Below, piece by piece: positions 51,946 through 59,867 of a DNA stretch of 64,000 nucleotides (within the stretch, counting starts at the first letter, position 1; each line of letters begins with the position of its first letter). The notes under the pieces are model-generated. The model did no database searches, had not been told where the DNA came from, and saw only the letters and a list, made by a program, of their open reading frames with translations. Where the stretch lies: contig NZ_QJTE01000001.1 of assembly GCF_003217255.1 (NCBI RefSeq), positions 930,001-994,000 of the forward strand, written 5' to 3'. Source of the stretch: Pseudoroseicyclus aestuarii. Its GTDB lineage: Bacteria; Pseudomonadota; Alphaproteobacteria; Rhodobacterales; Rhodobacteraceae. Both the position numbers and the translations under genes were made by a program.

Positions 51946-53127
51946 TCAGGAAGGCGCATGGCCCATGGCCGTCGTATAATTTCGCCTTTCGAAGGTGAGA
52001 TCGGCCTCAAAGCGTAACGACGATCTTGGCAGCCGAGACCCCATGTCTCTGCCGCTCGAAGGCCGGTTGGATAGCCTCCAGCCCGTGCCCGTGATCAAGG
52101 GCGGCGGTGCGGCGACGATCTGATCCGACGCCAGCGCCTGGGGTAGGAAGTTCTCGAAGATTGCCGGGCCGAGGTCGGTGTCCATCAGCGCCGTCCCCCA
52201 GATGGTCGAGCGCGCCACGCCATGGCGCCTCGCCGCGAGTGAGAGCCCGGCCATGCCGGCGAGCATGCGGGGCAGCATCCGGGTCATGAGCGTCCAGTGG
52301 CCCGGCCGGTCCGGCAGGGCGTCGACGTCGACCGGCGGGAATGTCGCCATGGCGAGTTTGTGCGTGCCTTCACTGGAGCCCAGCACCTCGATGCACGCCC
52401 GGGCGGAACCGGCGCCCATCGCGATCGCCCCCGCTACATCGTGGCCCTTCAGCGCCCGCGCCACGCGGTCGGCGGCATCCGGGCCCGCGTAGTCGAGCAC
52501 GTCGTCCGCACCAAGGCGTTTCAGATAGTCGAAATTGGCCGGCGAAGCGGTGGTGACGACCCGATAGCCCGCCGCCTTGGCCAGCTGGATTGCGCTGCAC
52601 CCCACGCTGGTCGACCCGCCCCAGACAAGCAGTGTCTGTCCTTGATCCTCGGGCGCGGCGCAGGGCCGGGAGAGGCCGAGCTGATCCTCTGCGAACAGAC
52701 CACAGGCCGCCGTCGACAAGGCCACCGGCAGGACGGCAGCGGCCTCGTAACTCATATCTTCCGGGATCGGCGCAGCCAGGTCCGCCCGCACGATGGGGAA
52801 AAGCTGAAAGGCCGCCTCGGCGTCGCGGTTGCGAGATTTCTCCATGCCGGTCGCGAGTGCGAGCACCCGGTCACCGGGCGCGAACCGCGTGACACCGGGG
52901 CCGACCGCCTCGACCTCTCCGGCCACGTCGAAGCCCAGGATCATCGGATACTCCCGCCAACCGTAGAGCGGTTTGCCCAACTTCTGCTTGAACCGGTCGA
53001 CCGGGTTGATCGCGACCGCCCGGGCCCGCAGCCGGATCTTACCTGGCTCGGGTTGCACGAGCGGGGCCTCGGCGACGGTCAGGGGGGCGTGGGGGGCGGC
53101 GAGCCAGGCGGCTGCGTTTGACGACAT
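51946..53127 (-). CDS. Zinc-type alcohol dehydrogenase/quinone oxidoreductase family protein, C-terminus frameshifted
   Basis: This MDR-superfamily NAD(P)H oxidoreductase has LRARAVAINPVDRFKQKLGK, MILGFDVAGEVEAVGPGV, PGDRVLALATG and the Rossmann segment TLLVWGGSTSVGCSAIQLAK. The single frame gives 393 residues, but its last ~45 do not fit. A +1 shift near 52090-52100 would give GHGLEAIQPAFERQRHGVSA followed by AKIVVTL and a stop at 52007-52009, the family ending. An indel (real or sequencing) is therefore likely. ATG at 53127 follows AGGAAAG. It is divergent from tetR across two operators. Confidence 0.8.
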   Translation of the reverse strand: MSSNAAAWLAAPHAPLTVAEAPLVQPEPGKIRLRARAVAINPVDRFKQKLGKPLYGWREYPMILGFDVAGEVEAVGPGVTRFAPGDRVLALATGMEKSRNRDAEAAFQLFPIVRADLAAPIPEDMSYEAAAVLPVALSTAACGLFAEDQLGLSRPCAAPEDQGQTLLVWGGSTSVGCSAIQLAKAAGYRVVTTASPANFDYLKRLGADDVLDYAGPDAADRVARALKGHDVAGAIAMGAGSARACIEVLGSSEGTHKLAMATFPPVDVDALPDRPGHWTLMTRMLPRMLAGMAGLSLAARRHGVARSTIWGTALMDTDLGPAIFENFLPQALASDQIVAAPPPLITGTGWRLSNRPSSGRDMGSRLPRSSLRFEADLTFERRNYTTAMGHAPS

Positions 53128-53137
53128 GGAGCGCTTT

Positions 53138-53152
53138 CCTATCAATGATAGG
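53138..53152. promoter_or_regulatory. TetR-type operator 1
   Basis: CCTATCAATGATAGG is a perfect inverted repeat (CCTATCA-A-TGATAGG) lying 11 bases ahead of the dehydrogenase start. It is repeated as operator 2 with its centre 20 bases away. Confidence 0.65.
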
Positions 53153-53158
53153 TAAAAG

Positions 53159-53171
53159 CTATCGCTGATAG
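53159..53171. promoter_or_regulatory. TetR-type operator 2
   Basis: CTATCGCTGATAG repeats the CTATC...GATAG half-sites of operator 1. Centre-to-centre spacing of 20 bases puts both on about the same DNA face between the divergent dehydrogenase and tetR genes. Confidence 0.6.
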
Positions 53172-53239
53172 GGTGGCTTTCAAGGTCCAACAGGCAGGGT
53201 TAGGTTGAAAAGCTCAGGATGGAGGAGGGACCACCGATC

Positions 53240-53854
53240 ATGCCGCCCGAGGAGATGACTCCGAGACGCCGGAACCGCAGGAACGAAATCCTGGAAGTCG
53301 CAGGCGAGCTCTTCGCCCGCCACGGCGTGGACGCGGTGACCACGCGGCGCATCGCGCAGGCTGTCGGGATCTCGCAGCCCTCGCTCTATGCACATTTCGC
53401 CTCGCTCCAGCAGATCCAGGACGAGGTCGCAGCCGAGGCGTTCGCGCGTCTGGAACAGGCGATCTCCTCAGCAGACGGCGAGAGCCCGGAAACACAGCTC
53501 GAAAAGGCGGTACGCGGCTATTTCGACTTCGGTCTCTCTCACCCGTATGCCTACCGGATCGCCTTCATGGTGGAATATCCGGCGGACAAGCCAGACCCGG
53601 CCGACCCGAGCGTGTCCGCGTTCTTTCAGACCGATCATCCCGGCCCTCGGGCATCTGAGCATCTATGCCGGATCGTCGGGTTAAATCGTCCGGACCTCTC
53701 TGCCAAAGCCGTCATAATGCGAAGTCAGAGCCTGTGGGCCTCCCTACACGGCCTCGTCTCGCTGCTGCTTGCGCGACCGGCATTCCCGTGGGGCGAAAAA
53801 CAGGAGCTCGTCGACGAGCACAGCCGCCTGGCGTGCAAGATGGTCTTCGATTGA
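53240..53854 (+). CDS. TetR/AcrR-family repressor
   Basis: This 204-residue regulator has the TetR helix-turn-helix ILEVAGELFARHGVDAVTTR followed by RIAQAVGISQPSLYAHFASL. A C-terminal ligand/dimer domain follows (YFDFGLSHPYAYRIAFMVEY). It is divergent from the dehydrogenase, with two palindromic operators between them, so it probably represses both. I chose the ATG at 53240, preceded by GGAGGAGGG; an ATG at 53219 is in frame. The inducer is unknown, though neighbours suggest an electrophile or quinone. Confidence 0.88.
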   Translation: MPPEEMTPRRRNRRNEILEVAGELFARHGVDAVTTRRIAQAVGISQPSLYAHFASLQQIQDEVAAEAFARLEQAISSADGESPETQLEKAVRGYFDFGLSHPYAYRIAFMVEYPADKPDPADPSVSAFFQTDHPGPRASEHLCRIVGLNRPDLSAKAVIMRSQSLWASLHGLVSLLLARPAFPWGEKQELVDEHSRLACKMVFD

Positions 53855-54298
53855 TACACTCGATTTCGGGGCGGAGGCGCGAACAGTTGCCATGCCACCT
53901 TTGGGCCAATCGGAATCGAATGCGACTTCCGCCGACGCGGCTGCATGCTTCGAGCTCTCATCCAGAAGGTCGCCGCTTGCGGCCCTGACCTGCCGTTCAC
54001 CGAGGTGATCGTTGTTGCGGTGCTGCTTCCCAAACCGGCCATTCATGCAGGTGACAGCATCGTCCTGGAGCCCGAGGTCAGCAGTGCGGACATTCATGCC
54101 GTTCGCCGTGCGCGCTCGATGTTCGTCGAGCCTGCGAACGCCTTCTTAGAAGGCGATGTGCGGACATTCGTCACGCTCTCCCCTGATGTCCGCAGTACGA
54201 GAGCAGCAGCCAGTAGCGGTTTTCAAGAAGGCAATAATCTAATCATTCCATCAATTATTCGAAAATGCCGCGCGAGGTCGATCGCGCGGCACAGGTTT
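53855..54298. other. Non-coding stretch with short repeats
   Basis: I find no convincing gene here; open frames on both strands look like decayed sequence. GTGCGGACATTC occurs twice (54084-54095, 54158-54169), and GATGTCCGCA (54185-54194) is an inverted partner that could pair with the second copy to form a 9-bp stem. A+T content is above that of the core genes. Confidence 0.5.
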
Positions 54299-55531
54299 TC
54301 AAGACCTCTGAACCTGATGTGAGGTGCGTCGGCGTTCCGAAGGACGTCCGATCAGCAGCACGACCGCGGCGCCCACCAAGGCTGCGACCCCTGCGGTATA
54401 GATCGGGGCGGTCTCGCTCAGGCGCTCGATCATGAGACCACCGAGAACCCCGCCACCGGCGATGGCAAGCTGGAAACTCGTGGAAAGCAGCGCGCCGGCA
54501 CTTTCGGCCTGATCGGGGGCCGCCTGCGCATTCCAGCTCGAGATCGCGACCGGAAAGGCGCCGAACCCGATCCCCCAGACCGCTGTCGCCACGAAAACCA
54601 CCGCAAGCAGCTGTCCCTGGCTGGCTAATGCCGCCGTCGCACCTGCAATCGCGAGCGCGCCACAACCCGCCGCAAGCGCGGGACTGCGCGCCGAGAGTGC
54701 GCCCCCCAACAAGTTGCCGAAGAATCCGGCAACGCCGAATGTCAGAAGCACGAGAGAAACCGTGGTCACGTTGATCTGAGCCCCACCCTCGAGGAAGGGT
54801 CGCAGGAAGGAGATGCCCGCCGTGTTGCCGCACAGTACGAAGAATGCGGTTGCAAGTCCGATCAGCACGGCAGGTTTTCTGAGCGCGATCCGGAAAGACG
54901 CCAGACTGGGCGGCGTCGCCGCCGGAAGTTTCGGCATTGTCGCGACTTGGCCGGTCAGGGCGATGAGCGCGAAAGCGGCCGACATCGCGAAGGCGGCGCG
55001 CCAGCTCAGTATATCGCTGAGCCAAGATCCGAGAGGTGCCGCGATGACGTTCGCGATCGAGACGCCAGTGAAGATCACTGCAAGCGCGCGGGACACCGAG
55101 CCCTCCGGCACGAGCCTCATCGCCAGCGCGATAGCCATGGCCCAGGTGCCACCAAGCGCAACGCCCAGCAGCGCTCGGGCGGCCAGCAAAAGTGGTAGGG
55201 TCGTCGCGAAGACACACAGGAGCGCTGCAATCAGGAAGCACAGGCCGAGCATCCAGACCACCTTCTGGCGGTCAAGGCGGCCCGAAAAGAGCACGAGGAT
55301 GGGGCCCGTGGTGGCGGCAACGATCGCCGTGGCGGTGATCGCCTGTCCGGCGGCGCCTTCGCTGACGCCCAGGTCAGCAGCCATCGGCGGGATCAGCCCG
55401 ATGGGGAGAAGCTCGGTGGTAACGAGACCGAACAGTCCGAAGGCCAGCGCACCGACAGCGGGCCAGTTTGCATTGGCTTGCATGGCCGCGGAGCCAGGCG
55501 ATGGAAAACTTGAGGCAGAGGAAAGAGACAT
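54299..55531 (-). CDS. MFS transporter, drug/sugar efflux type (SoxR-controlled candidate)
   Basis: This 410-residue inner-membrane protein has twelve hydrophobic segments in two halves. The conserved loop-2/3 motif reads GRLDRQKVVWMLGLCFL, and motif C-like glycine/proline spacing occurs in helix 5 (ANVIAAPLGSWLSDIL). It resembles the AraJ/DHA1 group of H+-coupled exporters. The promoter overlaps a SoxR box and the divergent gene is soxR, so it is probably induced by redox-cycling compounds and may export them. The ATG has AGGAAA upstream. Confidence 0.9.
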   Translation of the reverse strand: MSLSSASSFPSPGSAAMQANANWPAVGALAFGLFGLVTTELLPIGLIPPMAADLGVSEGAAGQAITATAIVAATTGPILVLFSGRLDRQKVVWMLGLCFLIAALLCVFATTLPLLLAARALLGVALGGTWAMAIALAMRLVPEGSVSRALAVIFTGVSIANVIAAPLGSWLSDILSWRAAFAMSAAFALIALTGQVATMPKLPAATPPSLASFRIALRKPAVLIGLATAFFVLCGNTAGISFLRPFLEGGAQINVTTVSLVLLTFGVAGFFGNLLGGALSARSPALAAGCGALAIAGATAALASQGQLLAVVFVATAVWGIGFGAFPVAISSWNAQAAPDQAESAGALLSTSFQLAIAGGGVLGGLMIERLSETAPIYTAGVAALVGAAVVLLIGRPSERRRTSHQVQRS

Positions 55532-55596
55532 TGGTTTCCTGTTTCTTGAATTGGGAAAGTCCAGCCGGACTTTCTGCTTGATTCTGAACAGGTCGG

Positions 55597-55627
55597 CTTA
55601 TCAAACCTCGACTATAGTTGAGGTCAA
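55597..55627 (-). promoter_or_regulatory. SoxR box and 19-base-spacer promoter for the MFS gene
   Basis: ACCTCGACTATAGTTGAGGT (55605-55624) closely matches the SoxR operator core CCTCAAGTTAACTTGAGG in its palindromic arms. On minus, TTGACC (-35) and GATAAG (-10) flank it with exactly 19 bases between, the over-long spacer typical of promoters that MerR-family proteins activate by untwisting. The predicted start lies about 60 bases ahead of the MFS ATG. Confidence 0.8.
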
Positions 55628-55714
55628 GCGCCTTTTCTGGATATTCTGATTCCGGGTTGCATGCGTCGTGCTGCCCGGTGCCTCGAGTTCACCTTAGTTT
55701 AAAGGATTGCCATC

Positions 55715-56146
55715 ATGCGAAACGAAATGACGGTAGGAGACATGGCGCGACGTTCTGGCGTGCCTGTCTCAACTCTGCACTTCTACGAGAAGAAGGGCCT
55801 GATCACGTCTCGGCGCACCCACGGGAATCAGCGGCGATACCCCCGGGGTCTACTGCGACATGTGGCCATTATCCGTATCGCGCAGCGGGCCGGAATCTCC
55901 TTGGCAGAAATCAAGGAGACGATGTCCTCCTTGCCGGAAGACCGTGCTCCGACAGCAGCCGAATGGAGGAGGATGTCAGCGATGTGGGCAGATCGACTGA
56001 ATGATCGGATCAAGACGCTTTCCCAGCTTCGGGACGACATGCAGGGCTGCATCGGGTGCGGATGCCTCTCGATGAAGGACTGCCCGCTGAGAAACCCCAA
56101 AGATGTCCTGGGAAAAGCTGGAGCGGGGCCGATCCTGTTGGACTGA
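55715..56146 (+). CDS. soxR: Redox-sensitive transcriptional activator SoxR
   Basis: SoxR is a MerR-family dimer that senses redox-cycling drugs through a [2Fe-2S] cluster and activates efflux or detoxification genes. The 143-residue protein has the MerR helix-turn-helix MTVGDMARRSGVPVSTLHFY and a dimerisation helix. The exact cluster motif C-x2-C-x-C-x5-C falls at residues 112, 115, 117 and 123. It is divergent from the MFS gene, with its operator between them. No soxS is present, as is normal outside enteric bacteria. Confidence 0.95.
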   Translation: MRNEMTVGDMARRSGVPVSTLHFYEKKGLITSRRTHGNQRRYPRGLLRHVAIIRIAQRAGISLAEIKETMSSLPEDRAPTAAEWRRMSAMWADRLNDRIKTLSQLRDDMQGCIGCGCLSMKDCPLRNPKDVLGKAGAGPILLD

Positions 56147-56424
56147 GCCGGGCGGTAGATCGGGTGCCTCACTCTGAGTTTACCTGTCCCCACTCTTTCT
56201 ACTCGAGACATTTCTCGGAAAAGTGATCGAAGCGGCCGTTGCCTACGTGAAACAGCAAGGTTCGGTAAGCGCCTGTCGCGACGGGCGCTCCCATTCTGCA
56301 ATTGTGAACTCATCCAGAATCGATGCGGTCAATTTGGGTTCGAATCAGTCCCCCCGCGATGCAGAACAAGCCTCGACCTTGGTCCGTTCCGAATGTCGGC
56401 TTCCACAGCCGTGAGCCTTGCGTT

Positions 56425-57285
56425 TCATACCGGTGTCCGAAACCGCCCCGATACGAAGTCCACGAATGCCCTAACCTTGGGTGAGGTAAGGCGTCGGGCG
56501 GTATGCAGCACCCAGATCTGGGTGGCGTGGCCCTCAAGTGTCCCCATGCTAAGCAGCTTTCCACTACGCAGGTCGTTCTCGACAATGGAATGGGGGAGCG
56601 CTGCGGCGCCCGCGTCCTCGAGCACAGCCGTCCGGACCAGAATGTAGCTCGGAAGTTTCAGCACAACCGACCCGGCGACCTGACTCACCCCAGCGTCGGT
56701 TTGAACTGTCCAATGCTCCTGGGTCTTATGAGACGTCAGTATGACGGCGGGGACCTTCTCGGTAGCACGCCTTGCAACTGCAGGCGTGGCGACCAGCGTC
56801 AGCCGGTCTTCCATGAAACACCGTCCGACCAGACCAAGCGTATCAGGCGGGTTGACGCGGATGACAACGTCGAAACCTTCGTCGACAAGATCGACCCGGC
56901 GGTCGTCGGCCTGAACTTCCAGAACCAGCCCTGGATAGCGGGCCCGGAATGCGACTGCGAGAGTGGCCAGATGCATATGGCAGAAGAGCAAAGGGGCGCT
57001 GATGCGTAGTAGCCCCTGTGGTTCGTCACGGCGGCCCTGAATGGCGTCGCGCAGGTCCGTTAACTCGAGAAGCAGTTCGTGCGACCGGGCAGAAAGCGCT
57101 CTTCCCTCTTCGGTCAGCCGCAGGTTGTTGGCACCACGCTCCACCAGCCGGACGCCAAGGTCATCTTCGAGACCTGCGAGATGGCGCGACAGCGTCGCCT
57201 TGGAGCGGCCCGACGCGCGACTTGCGGCGCCAATGCCGCCGTGTTGTGCAACCAGCACGAAGTCCTGAAGGGCAATCAGATCCAT
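56425..57285 (-). CDS. LysR-family transcriptional regulator
   Basis: This 286-residue regulator has the N-terminal winged helix DLIALQDFVLVAQHGGIGAA followed by SRASGRSKATLSRHLAGLED. A periplasmic-binding-like effector domain follows (GLLRISAPLLFCHMHLATLA). It is divergent from a hydrolase-reductase pair and probably controls it. The candidate box TTC-N7-GAA at 57291-57303, just ahead of its own start, fits the T-N11-A LysR pattern. Confidence 0.92.
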   Translation of the reverse strand: MDLIALQDFVLVAQHGGIGAASRASGRSKATLSRHLAGLEDDLGVRLVERGANNLRLTEEGRALSARSHELLLELTDLRDAIQGRRDEPQGLLRISAPLLFCHMHLATLAVAFRARYPGLVLEVQADDRRVDLVDEGFDVVIRVNPPDTLGLVGRCFMEDRLTLVATPAVARRATEKVPAVILTSHKTQEHWTVQTDAGVSQVAGSVVLKLPSYILVRTAVLEDAGAAALPHSIVENDLRSGKLLSMGTLEGHATQIWVLHTARRLTSPKVRAFVDFVSGRFRTPV

Positions 57286-57290
57286 GGGTG

Positions 57291-57303
57291 TTCCAATAGT
57301 GAA
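57291..57303. promoter_or_regulatory. Candidate LysR box
   Basis: TTCCAATAGTGAA (TTC-N7-GAA, containing T-N11-A) lies 6 bases ahead of the lysR start and about 80 bases ahead of the divergent hydrolase start. This is the usual position for an autoregulatory LysR site. Confidence 0.4.
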
Positions 57304-57381
57304 ACATCAGGACCCATTCTAAGCACCTGCAGCCTCACATTTGAAGTGCCATATCCGTGTCAGCGAGAAGGAGAAAGAACT

Positions 57382-58290
57382 GTGACTAGAATTGACCACC
57401 CGCTCAGCCAGGCGGATCGAACAACCATGGAAGCGATGCGGGCCTATCTGAAACTTCAGCCGGAAATGGCCCTCACCCCCGAGGGCCGTGCGGACTACGA
57501 CGCCTTCATCGGTTCGGTTCCCACCGCCGATGGCGTGATGTTCGAGGAGGCCCAAATCGCCGGTGTCGATGGTTGGTGGTGCCGCCCTGCAGATGCGCGG
57601 CCTGAAGGTGCCATCGTCTACATTCACGGCGGAGCCTTCACACTAGGTTCGGCAGGAAGCTACCGCAATTTCGCGAGCCACCTGGCCCGCGCGGCCGCTG
57701 CTGTGACCTTCGTGCCGAACTACGCCCTTGCACCAGAAGCCCCTTATCCTGCGGCGTTGACAGATATCCGCTCCGTTTTGCGCGGGCTGCGGGCCTCTGG
57801 TGTCGAACGGGTTGGATTGATCGGGGATTCGGCAGGCGGCGGCCTGGCACTTGCCATTGCTCAGGCGCCTGACCCCGGGCCCAAAGCCGGCTTCCCGGTT
57901 ATCGGAGCCGTCGTTTCCATGTCGCCCTGGACCGATCTGAGCCTTGCAGCGCCAGGTATCGCCGAACGCACGGCAGCCGATCCCATCCTGTCGCGGGCAC
58001 AGCTGCTGACGGCAGCCAGTCTTTATGCAGGCCATGTTCAAGACCCGCGCGAGTCGGAACTTTCGCCGTGCTTCGCGCCGAAGGACAAGATGCCGCCCAC
58101 GATGTTTCATGTCGGCACGGACGAAATCCTGCTCGACGATGCATTGGCCTATAAGGGCGTGGCGGAGGTGCATGTCTGGGACGGTATGACCCACGTGTTC
58201 CCCGCAAGCCTGCAATCACTGGAGGCCGCGCGCGATGCCATTGCGCTGATGGGGGACTTCTTGACGACACGCCTGGGGCGTGAGGCATGA
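57382..58290 (+). CDS. Alpha/beta hydrolase, hormone-sensitive-lipase-like
   Basis: This 302-residue esterase has the oxyanion motif YIHGGAFTLGS, the nucleophile elbow GLIGDSAGGGLALAIA, the acid in FHVGTDEILLDDA and the catalytic His in WDGMTHVFPA. This is the HSL (GDSAG) family, which often hydrolyses small lactones or acyl esters. I chose the GTG at 57382 with AAGGAGA upstream; the longer open frame overlaps lysR. Its stop overlaps the next start as ATGA. Confidence 0.9.
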   Translation: MTRIDHPLSQADRTTMEAMRAYLKLQPEMALTPEGRADYDAFIGSVPTADGVMFEEAQIAGVDGWWCRPADARPEGAIVYIHGGAFTLGSAGSYRNFASHLARAAAAVTFVPNYALAPEAPYPAALTDIRSVLRGLRASGVERVGLIGDSAGGGLALAIAQAPDPGPKAGFPVIGAVVSMSPWTDLSLAAPGIAERTAADPILSRAQLLTAASLYAGHVQDPRESELSPCFAPKDKMPPTMFHVGTDEILLDDALAYKGVAEVHVWDGMTHVFPASLQSLEAARDAIALMGDFLTTRLGREA

Positions 58291-58922
58291 AGATTCTCGT
58301 CCTTGGCGGAACCGGCGGAACCGGTCGGGCAATTGTCCGTGAAGCTCAGGCGAAAGGCCACGAGGTAGTTGTCCTCGCCCGTTCGCCTGAAAAGGCAGCA
58401 TTGCTGCGCGATACGGCGACCATCGTCCCGGGGGACGCGCTTGATCCCGTTGCAGTCACCCGGGCGCTGGCAGGATGCGAGGGGGTGATCAGCGCGCTCG
58501 GGCCCACCAAGCTGAGCCCGTTGAAGGAGGTGACCTTGCTGTCCGACTCCACGCGCGTGCTGGTCGAGGCAATGCAGGCGCAAGGCGTTCGGCGGCTGGT
58601 TGCCATTACCGGAATGGGCGCTGGTGACAGTCGCGGCCAAGGCGGGTTCCTGTACGACCGGCTGTTCCAGCCGCTGCTGCTTGGTCCGATCTACAAGGAC
58701 AAAGACCGACAGGAGGCGATCATCCGCAGCAGCGGCCTTGACTGGACGATCATGCGCCCCTCGGTCCTGACCGATGGTCAGGAAACCGAGACCGTCCGCG
58801 TCCTGACCGACCTGCAGGACTTTCACGGCGGCAAGATTTCGCGGATCGATGTCGCCCGCTGCGTCGTCGCTGAATTCGAACGCCAGGATTGGAAAGGACA
58901 AGCGCCGATCATTTCACAGTGA
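58287..58922 (+). CDS. NAD(P)-binding oxidoreductase, NmrA/atypical SDR type
   Basis: This 211-residue Rossmann protein has ILVLGGTGGTGRAIVREAQA (GxxGxxG coenzyme site), then GVISALGPTK, RRLVAITGMGAGDSRGQGGF and DWTIMRPSVLTDG, matching short NAD(P)H-binding SDR-like proteins. It is coupled to the hydrolase by a 4-base overlap, so both probably act on the same compound under the divergent LysR. Confidence 0.88.
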   Translation: MKILVLGGTGGTGRAIVREAQAKGHEVVVLARSPEKAALLRDTATIVPGDALDPVAVTRALAGCEGVISALGPTKLSPLKEVTLLSDSTRVLVEAMQAQGVRRLVAITGMGAGDSRGQGGFLYDRLFQPLLLGPIYKDKDRQEAIIRSSGLDWTIMRPSVLTDGQETETVRVLTDLQDFHGGKISRIDVARCVVAEFERQDWKGQAPIISQ

Positions 58923-59867
58923 ACGTCGTATCTGCTCATCTCGGTTTTCTTCCGCCGGCGTTCCTGGGTCGATATTCTAGGTACCGAATTTGACCGACGG
59001 CATCTTCGGATTCCTGTCGTTCGCCAAGACGCAGCGAACGGCAGTTCTCCGCCCTTCCACGACCTTCGGACCAGGCGCAGTCGAGGTCTGCCTTCCGTTC
59101 ATCTGCGACAATAATAGCCGCCGCGTCGCAGCGTCCCCGTCACGGTCGGCCTCGCCCTAAATCCGCGCTTCACGTCCGTAGACCGCCACTCTCCGTTCCA
59201 GGTACTCTCGATCTTTCCGACAACTTGGCCGTGGCACCATTGCCTGATCCTACCGCTACAACCTGCTGGATCGCGACCGTAGTGGCGCGCGGCTAAACGT
59301 GACGGCTACCTTAACAACCATACTTCTGTTCGACCCGGTGTCAGTCGACTGCCTGACTTTGGCTTTGCCCCCACTAGCGAAACGTCCGCGCAGCGGGCGT
59401 TGTGCCTTCTACTGCAGGTCAGCGTGCGTGAACGCCTCCACCTCAGCCCTACGCGACGCGACGCGACGCGAGATGGTGTCGTAGCTCATATTTGGGCTTT
59501 TATTTTTCTTCGAGCCAGTGGTGATCAGCATACTCGCCAGCGTGGATTGTCCGGCCGAGTTAGTTTTCCCGGAGGGAGCTCTGCCTTCGTGGCAACATCG
59601 CTGACTCGATAGTAGCCTAGTCCGATCTCCAGAGCCGCGGCGACCAGTCCGTGCTGTTGCGCGCTGGTCCGCCATCGCAAGCGGTGCGCTGGTCCTGCTA
59701 ACCGGTGCCGGCGACAGTCGGCGCCTTTGAGTTGCAGGCCGCGGCTGACGATCAGCAGGAGGCTTCGAGGCCCCCGCTCATCCCCAGTGCCGACCATCGT
59801 CGCGCGGCCCTTGTCCTTTCCGGACCCGTTGCTGCAAATGACACGGTATCGAGGGAGAGGAACCGTC
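58923..59867. other. 945-base stretch without a supported gene
   Basis: Open frames here are short and have unnatural composition. The stretch contains a 4x ACGCG tandem repeat (59451-59470), a T-rich segment near 59490-59520, and GAGGGAGAGGA just before the DUF2264 start. It separates the stress-related block from the glycan-use locus and is probably decayed sequence plus the DUF2264 promoter. Confidence 0.5.
59451..59470. repeat. Tandem ACGCG x4
   Basis: Four perfect copies of the pentamer ACGCG occur in non-coding DNA. The tract is short but stands out as the clearest tandem repeat in the window. Confidence 0.8.

Noticed and set aside
53744-54097. Minus-strand 117-codon ORF overlapping the end of tetR
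   Set aside because: No domain, no ribosome site, and half of it is antisense to tetR.
53945-54322. Plus-strand 125-codon ORF in the repeat-bearing gap
   Set aside because: It runs through the repeats into the MFS 3' end, with no recognisable motif; it looks like decayed sequence.
59409-59675. Minus-strand 88-codon ORF in the 58.9-59.9 kb gap
   Set aside because: It passes through the ACGCG tandem repeat and has no family resemblance or ribosome site.
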